NCBI GenBank assembly: GCA_014841595.1
Contig: JACYUE010000001.1
Location: 2,220,996-2,284,995, forward strand
DNA from: Oxalobacteraceae sp. CFBP 8761
Lineage (GTDB): Bacteria; Pseudomonadota; Gammaproteobacteria; Burkholderiales; Burkholderiaceae_D
Direction of reading: 5' to 3'
Length of the DNA: 64,000 nucleotides
Of the stretch, positions 7,693 to 16,410 are shown one piece after another; the stretch's first letter is position 1, and each line of letters opens with the position of its first letter. The position numbers and the translations under genes were made by a program. The notes beneath the pieces are model-generated. The model did not search any database. It had not been told where the DNA came from and saw only the letters and a list, made by a program, of their open reading frames with translations.

Positions 7693-10170
7693 GTGGACCA
7701 ACAGCAGAACGACGACAACACGGACAGCACGCCTGCGCCGACCTTCCAGCAACGCTTGCAACGCCTCGCCCGGCGTGGTTTTTCCGGGGCCCGGACAGGG
7801 GCCGGCGCGCTCAAGACCGGCGCGCAGCAGCGCCTGCACGGGCAGCCGATGCCGGTCAAGCTGGCGCTGATCGCCTTGTGGACGATGGCCGCCGGCCTGA
7901 TGGCGATTCTGGCCTGGCTGTTGGTGCTGATACCCCTCACACCCGGCATCGACGACCTGGAGCAGGCGAGCCAGGCGCGCCCGACCGTCATCCTGGATGC
8001 CGGCGGCAAATCGCTCGGCACCTTCGAGCAGGGCCTGCAGGAGCGCGTCAAGCTGTCGCAGGTCTCGCCCCATGTTGTCAAGGCGCTGATCTCGACCGAA
8101 GACCACCGTTTCTACGACCACCATGGCATCGACTTCCGGCGCGTGGGTGGCGCCCTGTGGTCGAGCGTGAAGGGTACGCCGCAGGGCGGCTCGACGATCA
8201 CGCAGCAACTGGCGCGCAATATGTTCCCGCAAGAGATCGGCCGGGCGCGCAGCATCAACCGCAAGATGAAGGAACTGATCACGGCGATCAAGATCGAGAA
8301 CACCTACAGCAAGACGCAGATTCTCGAGGCGTACCTGAACACGGTGCCGTTCCTGTACAACGCCTACGGCATCGAAATGGCCGCGCGCACCTATTTCAAC
8401 AAGCCGGCGTCCAAACTCGATGTGCTCGAATCGGCCACGCTGGTGGGCATGCTCAAGGGCACGCACTACTACAATCCGGTGGCCAATCCGGTGCGCTCGC
8501 TGGCGCGCCGCAATGTCGTGCTGGGGCAGATGCGCAAGCATGGCGCGTTCGACGAGCGGCGCTATGCGGCGCTGATCAAGCGCCCGCTCCGCCTGCGCTT
8601 TGCGCGCCTGCCGGACCGCAGCGGCAAGGACAACCACTTCAGCGCCTACGTGCGCAAGTGGCTGCTCGACTGGGCCGACGAAAACGATGTGAATCTGCAA
8701 CTTGACGGGCTGGTCGTGCGCACCACGCTCGACACCGCGCTGCAGGCCGACGCCGAACGCGCGGTCAAGCGCCAGGCCGACATGCTGCAGGCCATTGCCG
8801 ACGTCGAATGGGCGAACCCGAATGTGCCGCGCTCGACGTCCGGCAGCATGTACACGTCGATGCGGCGCAGTGTCGATCCATTCTCGTACTACTGGATCAC
8901 GCACGGGCGCGAGCTCGATGCATTCGTGCGCGAGACGGGCGCGTACCGCAACGCGGTCGAAGGCGGCGAAGCGCCAGCGGACGCACTCAAGCGCATCAAG
9001 GCCGACCGCAGTTTCATGGCCGACCTGAAAAGCGCCAAGTCACGCCTGGAAGCAGGCTTTGTCGCGATCGATCCGGCCACCGGCGAGGTCAAAGCCTGGG
9101 TCGGCAGCCGCGACTTCGAGCGCGACCAGTTCGATCACGTGGCCCAGGCCGCACGCCAGCCGGGCTCGACCTTCAAGCCGATCGTGTATGGCGCTGCGCT
9201 CGAACGGGGCATCCCGCAAGACCAGATGTACCGCGACGTGGTGCAGTCCTTCCGTGGCGCGAATGGCAGCGTCTGGAAACCGACCGACATGAGCGGCAAC
9301 ACGGGCCGCGCGATGTCGATGCGCGAGGGCCTGATCTATTCCAAAAACACGATCACCGCGCAGGTGAGCCAGGAAGTAGGCCTGCAACCGATCATCGACC
9401 TGGCCCAGCGGCTGGGTATTCGCCAGAGCAAGCTCGAAGCCGTGCCGGCGCTGGCGCTGGGCACCAGTCCGGTGACGCTGCTGGAAATGGTCAGCAGCTA
9501 TGCGACCATTGCCGCGCAGGGTGAATACCGCAAGCCGATCTTTGTGCGCCGCATCGAAGACCGCGACGGCAACGTCATCGCCGATTTCGGCGGCAGCGCG
9601 CCCGAGCGCGCCATGTCGCAGCAATCAGCCCTGACCCTGATCGACATGCTGCGCGGCGTCGTCACGCGCGGCACCGGCGCCGGCGTGCGCAGCCGCTTCG
9701 GCATCTATGGTGACGTTGCCGGCAAGACCGGCACCACGCAGAACAATACCGATGGCTGGTTCATCATGATGCACCCGAACCTCGTGGCTGGTGCCTGGGT
9801 GGGGTTCAACGACAACCGCGTGGCCATCCGCAGCACCTACTGGGGGCAGGGCGGCCACAATGCGGCGCTGCTGGTGGGTGACTTCTTCCGCGGCGCGCTG
9901 GACTCCAAGCGCCTCGATGCGGCGGCCTTGCTGCCGGGCGGCAAACGCCCGGAGCCGCGCCGCTACGAAGAAGAAGCGCCCGAGGAAGAGATCTTCGAGG
10001 AAGCCTTGATCGAACTGGCGCCGGGCTCGCGCGCCGATCAGCTCGATTTCCTGCAGCAGCCGGTACCGATCCAGCAAGAAGAGGCGATCGAGGTCAGCGA
10101 GCCGCAGCAGCAGCAGGAACAGGCCCCGCCAGCCTCTAGCGGCCAGTTGCCGCCGGTGCCGATTCCTTAG
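7693..10170 (+). CDS. Class A penicillin-binding protein (glycosyltransferase/transpeptidase)
   Basis: Bifunctional peptidoglycan synthase of 825 aa. A cytoplasmic Gln/Asp-rich start and one transmembrane helix (about 60-85) precede a GT51 domain with ISTEDHRFYDHHGIDF and the GGSTITQQLARNMF motif. The transpeptidase domain shows SxxK in GSTFKPIVYG (about 490), SxN in YSKNTITAQ (about 550) and KTGTT (about 678). The C-terminus is a Glu/Gln/Pro-rich tail. It polymerises lipid II glycan strands and cross-links stems on the outer face of the inner membrane. GTG 7693 is used as start with AGGGA upstream. The last 35 bp overlap the convergent M23 peptidase gene. The IS lies just upstream and may have altered its promoter. 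Confidence 0.94.
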   Translation: MDQQQNDDNTDSTPAPTFQQRLQRLARRGFSGARTGAGALKTGAQQRLHGQPMPVKLALIALWTMAAGLMAILAWLLVLIPLTPGIDDLEQASQARPTVILDAGGKSLGTFEQGLQERVKLSQVSPHVVKALISTEDHRFYDHHGIDFRRVGGALWSSVKGTPQGGSTITQQLARNMFPQEIGRARSINRKMKELITAIKIENTYSKTQILEAYLNTVPFLYNAYGIEMAARTYFNKPASKLDVLESATLVGMLKGTHYYNPVANPVRSLARRNVVLGQMRKHGAFDERRYAALIKRPLRLRFARLPDRSGKDNHFSAYVRKWLLDWADENDVNLQLDGLVVRTTLDTALQADAERAVKRQADMLQAIADVEWANPNVPRSTSGSMYTSMRRSVDPFSYYWITHGRELDAFVRETGAYRNAVEGGEAPADALKRIKADRSFMADLKSAKSRLEAGFVAIDPATGEVKAWVGSRDFERDQFDHVAQAARQPGSTFKPIVYGAALERGIPQDQMYRDVVQSFRGANGSVWKPTDMSGNTGRAMSMREGLIYSKNTITAQVSQEVGLQPIIDLAQRLGIRQSKLEAVPALALGTSPVTLLEMVSSYATIAAQGEYRKPIFVRRIEDRDGNVIADFGGSAPERAMSQQSALTLIDMLRGVVTRGTGAGVRSRFGIYGDVAGKTGTTQNNTDGWFIMMHPNLVAGAWVGFNDNRVAIRSTYWGQGGHNAALLVGDFFRGALDSKRLDAAALLPGGKRPEPRRYEEEAPEEEIFEEALIELAPGSRADQLDFLQQPVPIQQEEAIEVSEPQQQQEQAPPASSGQLPPVPIP

Positions 10171-10705
10171 CCGCCGCGTCCGCGGCCGGCTCGGCACGCA
10201 GCAGCGGGTACGGGTTGATGGCGCCACCCGTCTCGTAGATGCCGTAGTGCAGGTGCGGTGGCGTGCCTTTCGCATTGCCCGTATTGCCGACGTACCCAAG
10301 CACGCGGCCAGCCTCGATGCGCATCCCGGCCTCGACGTCGGAATAACGGTCCAGGTGCGCATAATAATGGCGCTGACCGCCTGGGCCCGTGACCCAGACC
10401 ACCAGGCCGCCGAGGCGGTTGGTGCCAACCTGCGCCACGATGCCTTCGGTGCTCGACAACACCGGTGTGCCGCGCTTGGCGAAGATATCGATGCCCTCGT
10501 GTTTGCGGCCTTCGCTGCGCGCGCCACCCCACGTATCGCGCAGCGCGCGGACCTTGACGCCGTCAACGGGCACCGGCAGCGCGGTGGGCTTGGGCATCGA
10601 CGCCAGACGCATCGTGTACAGCGCCCGTTCGATGGTGGGTTGCAGCAGGGCGTAGCCCAGGATCAGGATGACGGCAACCACGAGGGCGCGCAGGAAAATT
10701 CGCAT
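10136..10705 (-). CDS. M23 family (LytM-type) metallopeptidase
   Basis: A 189-aa membrane-anchored protein: an N-terminal transmembrane helix (ALVVAVILILGYALL), then an M23 domain with the zinc ligands in RKHEGIDIFAK (HxxxD) and HLHYG (HxH), plus YYAHLDRY. The domain is of the complete LytM type and likely cleaves peptidoglycan cross-links in the periplasm, though it could equally act as an activator. ATG 10705 is preferred over 10735 since it gives a standard anchor start. The 3' end overlaps the penicillin-binding protein gene tail-to-tail by 35 bp, which links a cell-wall synthase and a hydrolase at one locus. Confidence 0.88.
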   Translation of the reverse strand: MRIFLRALVVAVILILGYALLQPTIERALYTMRLASMPKPTALPVPVDGVKVRALRDTWGGARSEGRKHEGIDIFAKRGTPVLSSTEGIVAQVGTNRLGGLVVWVTGPGGQRHYYAHLDRYSDVEAGMRIEAGRVLGYVGNTGNAKGTPPHLHYGIYETGGAINPYPLLRAEPAADAAAKESAPAATGR

Positions 10706-10833
10706 GGTGGTCTCGTATTGACAAGGTGATATCAATCAGGTGGGGACGCTTTGCCGGATTCCCAGTCTGCAGGGCGGGTCATCCGGCGCGGATGCGATAT
10801 TCTGGGCGCCTACAACCTCTGGAAAGAAACACC

Positions 10834-11319
10834 ATGCGCGCAAGCCTTTGTCTCCTGTCCGTCAGCCTCGCCCTGGGCGCCTGCTCCAGCATTCCTGCAA
10901 CTGCGCCTTCAGATTCGCCATCGACCGGACCCGCGACGGCCGTCGCAACACCGACGCTGGCCGGCACGAGCTGGCGCCTGGCGTCGTTCCAGGCGAACGA
11001 CGATGGCAGCCAGCCACTGCGGCCCGGCACGCCGGATGGCTTCACGCTGTCGTTCGGCCAGGATGGCCGCCTGGCCGTCAAGCTCGATTGCAATCGAGGC
11101 AACGGTCCGTGGCAGGCCGTGGCCACCGATGCGACGGGCGGCACCTTGACCCTGGGGCCGGTCGCGACGACCCGCGCGATGTGTCCGCCCGATGCAGTGG
11201 GCTCGCGCCTGGCGCAGGACCTGCCGGCGCTGCGCACCTGGCGTCTGCAGGACAATCGCCTGCACACGGGTTTGCCGGCCGACGCCGGTGTCTATGTGTG
11301 GGAACGCATCACGCCATAG
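10834..11319 (+). CDS. META domain lipoprotein (HslJ-like)
   Basis: A 161-aa protein with a lipoprotein signal: RASLCLLSVSLALGACSS, with lipobox LGAC. After a Ser/Thr/Pro linker comes a META domain: LAGTSWRLASFQ, the central FTLSFGQDGRLAVKLDCNRGNG and the TRAMCPPDAV segment. META domains occur in HslJ, a heat-inducible protein linked to novobiocin resistance. Probably anchored in the outer membrane facing the periplasm. ATG 10834 is preceded by GGAAAG. The last 11 bp overlap the convergent histidine kinase gene. Confidence 0.85.
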   Translation: MRASLCLLSVSLALGACSSIPATAPSDSPSTGPATAVATPTLAGTSWRLASFQANDDGSQPLRPGTPDGFTLSFGQDGRLAVKLDCNRGNGPWQAVATDATGGTLTLGPVATTRAMCPPDAVGSRLAQDLPALRTWRLQDNRLHTGLPADAGVYVWERITP

Positions 11320-13099
11320 CCGGCACGCGCACGACAAAGCAACTGCCTTTGCCGGGCCCGTCGCTGTGCACGGCCACGGTGCCGCCGTGCAGGGCGGTGA
11401 GTTGCTTGACCAGCGCCAGGCCCAGGCCCAGGCCGCCCTGGCCACGGTCGATGCTCGTCGGCCCCTGCACCAGTACATCGAAGATCAGCGGATGCAACTC
11501 GGGCGCGATGCCCACGCCGGTGTCGCTGACGCTGACCGCTATCTGATCTCCGTCGCGCCAGACACGCACGTCGATGCGGCCGCCTTTCGGCGTGTACTTG
11601 ATGGCGTTGTGCAGCAGGTTGTCAACGACCTGTTCCAGACGGGTACGGTCGCCGTCGACCCAGGTATCCGGGATCGTCTCGATGGTCCAGGCGTGCGCGC
11701 CGGCGTCGACCAGCGCCTTGGCTTCGGCGCTGCTGCGCACCACCTGCGCGACATCGATGCGGGCGCGGTGCAGCACGATCTTGCCCGACAGGATGCGCTG
11801 TACGTCCAGCAGGTCGTCGACGATGCAGGTCAGGTGACGCATCTGGCGCCGGCTGATGTCGCGCGCATTGGCCGCGACCTGCGGCTTGAGATTGGGCATG
11901 TCCAGCACCGACATCGCCCCCGAGATCGCTGCCAGCGGGTTGCGTAGTTCGTGACCCAGCATGGCAAGGAAATCGTCCTTGGCCCGGCTCTGGGCCTCGG
12001 CCAGCCGGCGCGCGCGCTGTTCGCTGACCAGCAACTGTTCGCGTTCTTCCTGGAGCGATTTGCGCACCTGGCTTTCGCTGGACAGCGCTTCGCTGGTCCG
12101 GGCAAGACCTTCGACCAGGGCGTCGACTTCCTCGACCCGGGTGCGGGCGGGCAGGGCAATCGCGCCGTCAGCCAGCAGCGTGACGGCCGCCGCTGCCTGG
12201 CTCAGCGCCCGCTCGAGGGTACGCCCGAGATACAAGACGACGGCCACCGCCAGGCCCAGCAGCAGCAGCAGCACGAGCGCCGCGTACCAGGTTGCAGTAC
12301 GCGCAGCCGCCTCGATCTGCGCCACCGGCACGCCGATGACGATGGTCCAGTCGCTGCTTTTCGAACGGGTGAACACGCCGTAGACGTCACGCCCATCCTG
12401 CGTTACGTGGCGGAACACGCCGTGGTTCGCCGCGCGCGTGGCGGCCAGGAAATCCGCGCCCATCGGCTGGCCCAGTGTGTCCGACCCGCGGTTGCGCATG
12501 ATGGCCAGCCCGTTGCGATCGAAGATCCCGACTTTCCAGTCTTCGCCAATGGCGTCATGGCGCAGGATGCGCTCGAAGAAGCGCACGTCGAAAATCTGGC
12601 TGACGATGTTGTACTGGCCATCTTCGAGCGGGGCCGGGACGCTGACCGCGACGGTCGGCAGTCCCGAATACTCGTCGATGAAATAGCCCGACACGAGGGT
12701 GCCGCCGGCAAGCGAGACCTGACTCGCCCAATCGCGGGTTGTTGACAGCAACTTGGTGCCGACCGGCGCCTGTGTGGTGAACAGTTCACGGCCTTTGCTG
12801 TCATACAGCACGGTCCAGGATTGGGCATTGTTGGCGTTCGTGCTCGAGGTCCAGCGATGCAGGCGCGCATAGTCCTGCTGGCGCATGCCTTCCGAATAAG
12901 CGACGGCGCGCAGCGACGCTTCGGCAGCGGCGATCTCGCGGTCGATCTGGAAAGCGGTGGCGCGGGCCATCTCGCGCACGCTGCGCAGGCGCGAGTCACG
13001 TTCCCAGTCAAGCAGCATGGACAGGCCGATCCATGAGGCGATTGCCACGGGTAGCAGGATCGCCCCTGCCATCAGGAACAGGTAAGTGCGGGTTTTCAT
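11309..13099 (-). CDS. Cache-domain sensor histidine kinase
   Basis: Membrane sensor kinase of 596 aa. It begins with a transmembrane helix ([20 protein letters not shown]) and has a periplasmic sensor of about 240 residues of dCache type ([36 protein letters not shown]). A second membrane helix near 275-295 ([20 protein letters not shown]) precedes a coiled linker. HisKA has the phospho-acceptor in [12 protein letters not shown] (about residue 380). The ATPase domain has [20 protein letters not shown] and GLGLGLALV. There is no receiver domain, unlike the two other large kinases in the window, and no response regulator gene is adjacent. Confidence 0.92.
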   Translation of the reverse strand: MKTRTYLFLMAGAILLPVAIASWIGLSMLLDWERDSRLRSVREMARATAFQIDREIAAAEASLRAVAYSEGMRQQDYARLHRWTSSTNANNAQSWTVLYDSKGRELFTTQAPVGTKLLSTTRDWASQVSLAGGTLVSGYFIDEYSGLPTVAVSVPAPLEDGQYNIVSQIFDVRFFERILRHDAIGEDWKVGIFDRNGLAIMRNRGSDTLGQPMGADFLAATRAANHGVFRHVTQDGRDVYGVFTRSKSSDWTIVIGVPVAQIEAAARTATWYAALVLLLLLGLAVAVVLYLGRTLERALSQAAAAVTLLADGAIALPARTRVEEVDALVEGLARTSEALSSESQVRKSLQEEREQLLVSEQRARRLAEAQSRAKDDFLAMLGHELRNPLAAISGAMSVLDMPNLKPQVAANARDISRRQMRHLTCIVDDLLDVQRILSGKIVLHRARIDVAQVVRSSAEAKALVDAGAHAWTIETIPDTWVDGDRTRLEQVVDNLLHNAIKYTPKGGRIDVRVWRDGDQIAVSVSDTGVGIAPELHPLIFDVLVQGPTSIDRGQGGLGLGLALVKQLTALHGGTVAVHSDGPGKGSCFVVRVPAMA

Positions 13100-13214
13100 C
13101 GATAGTCGGCGGCGGGCGCGACAAGAAGGCGTGATGCAGCAGATGCTGCGCGCCGTGCCGGGAAAGCGCGTATTGTACTTAAGTTAATAGTGGGATGGGT
13201 CGATCTCACGTGCG

Positions 13215-13248
13215 CGTGCAGGCCGGGCTTGTCAACCGTGCCTGCACG
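13215..13248 (-). terminator. Stem-loop after the SDR gene, possible terminator
   Basis: CGTGCAGGC (13215-13223) pairs perfectly with GCCTGCACG (13240-13248) around a 16-base loop, 17 bp downstream of the SDR stop codon. There is no T run, so it may be a factor-dependent end or an mRNA-stabilising hairpin. Confidence 0.35.
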
Positions 13249-13265
13249 GGCACACCGGCATGTGA

Positions 13266-14105
13266 TCAGAGAATCGGCGTGCCACCGGTGACGGCGATCC
13301 GCGCGCCGGAGATATAGCTGGCTTCGTCCGAGGCCAGCATCACGAACACGGGCGCTACTTCCTTTGGCTGGCCCGGGCGTTTCATCGGTGTTTCGTCACC
13401 GAAGCTCTCCACTTCATCCGCCGGCATGGTCGACGGGATCAGCGGCGTCCAGATCGGACCCGGTGCGACCGAGTTGACGCGGATGCCCTTGTCGGCCAGC
13501 AGCTGCGACAGGCCACCCGTGAAGTTGGCGATCGCGCCCTTGGTGGTGGCGTAGGCCAGCAGTGTTGGCTTGGGTTTGTCCGAGTTGATCGACGTCGTGT
13601 TGATGATCGACGAGCCACGCGGCATGTGCTTCACCGCAGCTTTGCACAGATGGAACATCGCGGTGATGTTGACCTGGAACGTGTAGTCCCATTCGGCGTC
13701 CGGGATGTCTTCGATGGACTCATGGCTCATCTGGAAGGCAGCGTTGTTGACCAGCACGTCGATGCGGCCGAATTCGGTTACGGCGCGCTCGATGACCGCG
13801 CGGCAATGCGCCGGATCGGCCAGGTCGCCCGGCACCAGGATCGCGCGGCGGCCGGCTTCTTCGACCAGGCGCGCTGTTTCCCTGGCGTCGTCGTGTTCGT
13901 TCAGGTACGAGATCAGGACATCAGCGCCTTCGCGCGCGTACGCCAGCGCCACGGCGCGACCGATGCCGCTGTCGCCGCCCGTGATGACGGTGGCCTTGTC
14001 CTGCAGGCGGCCGGAACCGCGATATGAGGTTTCGCCGTGATCGGCCTTGGGATGCAGGGCGGCTTCGCTGCCCGGGGGTGTTTGCTGTTGGGATGGCATG
14101 TTCAT
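13266..14105 (-). CDS. SDR family oxidoreductase (YghA-like)
   Basis: A 279-aa NAD(P)-dependent short-chain dehydrogenase. The cofactor motif is ITGGDSGIGRAVALAYAREG (about 38-57), NNAAFQ is the structural NNAG equivalent, and the active-site Tyr/Lys are in AYATTKGAIANF. The His-rich, Gln/Pro-rich N-terminal extension (PSQQQTPPGSEAALHP) before the Rossmann fold is typical of the YghA/YhxC subgroup. The C-terminal EASYISGARIAVTGGTPI is also characteristic. The substrate is unknown. AAAGGATC supports the ATG at 14105. The upstream region has a set of degenerate 9-mer repeats that could be a regulator-binding array. Confidence 0.92.
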   Translation of the reverse strand: MNMPSQQQTPPGSEAALHPKADHGETSYRGSGRLQDKATVITGGDSGIGRAVALAYAREGADVLISYLNEHDDARETARLVEEAGRRAILVPGDLADPAHCRAVIERAVTEFGRIDVLVNNAAFQMSHESIEDIPDAEWDYTFQVNITAMFHLCKAAVKHMPRGSSIINTTSINSDKPKPTLLAYATTKGAIANFTGGLSQLLADKGIRVNSVAPGPIWTPLIPSTMPADEVESFGDETPMKRPGQPKEVAPVFVMLASDEASYISGARIAVTGGTPIL

Positions 14106-14127
14106 CGGTGGATCCTTTCAGAATTCA

Positions 14128-14185
14128 GAGCTGAGGGGGAGCCGACTTGAGCTGACTTTATTGAGAGCTGACTCGAGAGCAGACT
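14128..14185. promoter_or_regulatory. Array of five degenerate GAGCNGACT repeats
   Basis: GAGCTGAGG (14128), GAGCCGACT (14140), GAGCTGACT (14149), GAGCTGACT (14165) and GAGCAGACT (14177) lie in one orientation, 9 to 16 bp apart. They start 23 bp upstream of the SDR start codon, in its promoter region. Such spaced direct repeats could be operator half-sites, or simply local duplication. The regulator is unknown. Confidence 0.4.
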
Positions 14186-14335
14186 GCATAAGACACCAGA
14201 GTGACAGTCGCAGCCGCGACGGTCGGTTAGGTGACACACCCAGGGGCGACCATGTTTCAGTAGCAACCACGATAGGCCGCAACCAGGTTTTCGGGTAGGC
14301 TTATGCTATTGACAAGGCCATACCAGGAGACCCGC

Positions 14336-14656
14336 ATGTCCACAGCCTACGCAACCCGCCAGCCCGAGCGCGCCGAGATCGATTCGGCACCAGGCATTCT
14401 CGTCCTCGACTTCGGCACCGATTGGTGCGGATATTGCCGCGCGGCCGCGCCGGCGATCGCCCAGGCCGTCGCAGGGCAACCGGCCGCCAGGCACGTCAAG
14501 GTCGAGGATGGTCCCGGCCGGCCGCTGGGCCGGTCGTTTCGCGTCAAGCTGTGGCCGACGGTGGTCGTGCTCAAGGACGGCCAGGAAGTCGCGCGCGTGG
14601 TGCGCCCGGCCGATGCTGATACCGTGACTGAAGCGCTGGCGCAGGCGGCTGCATGA
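14336..14656 (+). CDS. Thioredoxin family protein
   Basis: A 106-aa single-domain thioredoxin without signal peptide, so cytoplasmic. The redox motif is WCGYC (residues 30-34) in LDFGTDWCGYC, with the usual cis-proline in LWPTVVVLKDGQE. WCGYC rather than WCGPC changes the expected redox potential; Tyr at this place is shared with some glutaredoxin-like and DsbD-type domains. AGGAGA six bases before ATG 14336 fixes the start. The stop overlaps the start of the MFS gene as ATGA, so the two are translationally coupled. Confidence 0.88.
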   Translation: MSTAYATRQPERAEIDSAPGILVLDFGTDWCGYCRAAAPAIAQAVAGQPAARHVKVEDGPGRPLGRSFRVKLWPTVVVLKDGQEVARVVRPADADTVTEALAQAAA

Positions 14657-15933
14657 GCGTCGTCACGGCCAACAAGCCCCGTACCGTCCTGTTTGCCAGC
14701 TTGATCGGCACGACCATCGAATTCTACGATTTCTATATCTACGCCACGGCCGCCGTACTGGTATTTCCACGGCTGTTTTTCCCGACCGCTGACCCGGGCG
14801 CCGCGATGCTGCAGTCGCTGGCAACGTTTGCCATCGCCTTCTTCGCGCGTCCGGTGGGCTCGGCCGTGTTTGGCCACTTCGGTGACCGCGTGGGCCGCAA
14901 GGCAACGCTCGTTGCCGCGCTCCTGACGATGGGCCTGTCGACCATCCTGATCGGCCTGTTGCCCACCTACGCCCAGATCGGCGTGGCCGCGCCCCTGCTG
15001 CTGGCGCTGTGCCGCTTCGGCCAGGGCCTGGGCCTGGGCGGTGAATGGGGTGGGGCGGTGCTGCTCGCCACCGAGAATGCGCCGCCGGGCAAGCGCGCCT
15101 GGTACGGGATGTTCCCCCAGCTGGGCGCGCCGATCGGCTTCTTCCTGTCGGGCGGCGTGTTCCTGCTGCTGGGCGAGTTGATGACCGACGCCGACTTCTT
15201 CGCCTGGGGCTGGCGCATTCCATTCCTGGCCAGCGCCGTGCTGGTGGGCGTGGGCCTGTACATTCGCCTCAAGATCACCGAGACGCCGGACTTCCAGAAG
15301 GTGTTGGACAGCAAGGCGCGGGTCAAGGTGCCGGTCGTGACCGTCATGCGCGACCATCGCCGCGCGCTGGTGCTGGGCACATTCATCGCGCTGGCCACCT
15401 TCGTCATCTTCTACCTGATGACAGTCTTTGCGCTGAGCTGGGGCACGGCGCAGCTCGGATACACACGCCAGCAATTCCTGCTGCTGCAATTGTTCGCGGT
15501 GCTGTTCTTTGCGCTGACCATCCCACTGTCGGCGCTGCTGGCCGACAAGCGTGGCCGGCGCACCGCGATGATGCTCGTCAGCGGGGCGATCGCTCTCTTT
15601 GGCCTGCTGTACGGGCCGCTGTTCGGGGCAGGCGGCGCCTGGTCGGTCGGCGCCTTCATGGTGCTGGGCATGTGCCTGGTCGGCTTCACGTACGGGCCGC
15701 TGGGCACGCTGCTGGCCGAGCTGTTCCCGGCCGAGGTGCGCTACACGGGCGCGTCGCTGACCTTCAATTTTGCCAGCATCCTGGGCGCGTCAGTGGCGCC
15801 GTATATCGCGCTGTGGCTGGGCACGAACTACGGGCTGGAGTATGTCGGTTACTACCTGAGCGGCGCGGCGCTGATCAGCCTGCTGGCGCTGATCATGGCC
15901 CGCAGCCTGATACCGCACACGGCGAAGGCGTGA
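14653..15933 (+). CDS. MHS-family MFS transporter
   Basis: A 426-aa inner-membrane transporter with twelve hydrophobic segments. The signatures of the metabolite:H+ symporter subfamily are clear: GTTIEFYDFYIYATAAVLVF at the N-terminus, GHFGDRVGRKATL in loop 2-3, FGQGLGLGGEWGGAVLLATE, and ADKRGRRTAMM in loop 8-9. Relatives transport dicarboxylates, shikimate, alpha-ketoglutarate or proline/betaine; the substrate here cannot be read off. The gene overlaps the thioredoxin gene upstream (ATGA) and the GNAT gene downstream (GTGA), which indicates a three-gene operon. Confidence 0.93.
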   Translation: MSVVTANKPRTVLFASLIGTTIEFYDFYIYATAAVLVFPRLFFPTADPGAAMLQSLATFAIAFFARPVGSAVFGHFGDRVGRKATLVAALLTMGLSTILIGLLPTYAQIGVAAPLLLALCRFGQGLGLGGEWGGAVLLATENAPPGKRAWYGMFPQLGAPIGFFLSGGVFLLLGELMTDADFFAWGWRIPFLASAVLVGVGLYIRLKITETPDFQKVLDSKARVKVPVVTVMRDHRRALVLGTFIALATFVIFYLMTVFALSWGTAQLGYTRQQFLLLQLFAVLFFALTIPLSALLADKRGRRTAMMLVSGAIALFGLLYGPLFGAGGAWSVGAFMVLGMCLVGFTYGPLGTLLAELFPAEVRYTGASLTFNFASILGASVAPYIALWLGTNYGLEYVGYYLSGAALISLLALIMARSLIPHTAKA

Positions 15934-16406
15934 ACGAACGCCGCTTCGGCGCGCTGACGGGACGTGCGCCGCACGTCTCCGATTCGGCGTTCCTGGCGGC
16001 ACTGTATCTGGCGACGCGGCCCGACCTGGGCGCGTTGCCAGTGCCGCGCAGCGTGATCGAGGGCATCGCGCGGCACCAGCAGCAACTGCAGATAGAGGCA
16101 TATGCACAGCGCTATCCTGCCGCCGAGACATGGTTGCTGACCGATGGCGAAGAAGCGCTGGGACGGGTGGTGCTGGACTGGAAGAGCGACACGCTGCGCG
16201 TGGTCGACCTGGCGGTGGCGCCCCACGCCCGCCGTTACGGCGTCGCGCGCACGGTGCTGGGGGCATTGCAGGACGCCTGCCGGGGGCAGCGCACGATCGC
16301 GCTGCGCGTGCGCGTCGAGAATGCCGCCGCACGCGCGCTGTACGCGGCGTGCGGCTTTGCCGTCGTGCGGGACGACGGCGCGACGCTGGAACTGGCCTGG
16401 GGTTGA
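15930..16406 (+). CDS. GNAT family N-acetyltransferase
   Basis: A 158-aa acetyltransferase. The acetyl-CoA-binding region is in LRVVDLAVAPHARRYGVARTVL (motif A, R/Q-x-x-G-x-A variant RRYGVA), followed by IALRVRVENAAARALYAACG, the typical C-terminal GNAT segment with the Tyr. GTG 15930 overlaps the MFS stop as GTGA and is the only start that gives a normal-length protein; the frame stays open upstream inside the MFS gene but reads as shadow. Substrate unknown. It converges on the DUF481 gene with only 4 bp between stops. Confidence 0.87.
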   Translation: MNERRFGALTGRAPHVSDSAFLAALYLATRPDLGALPVPRSVIEGIARHQQQLQIEAYAQRYPAAETWLLTDGEEALGRVVLDWKSDTLRVVDLAVAPHARRYGVARTVLGALQDACRGQRTIALRVRVENAAARALYAACGFAVVRDDGATLELAWG

Positions 16407-16410
16407 GCGT

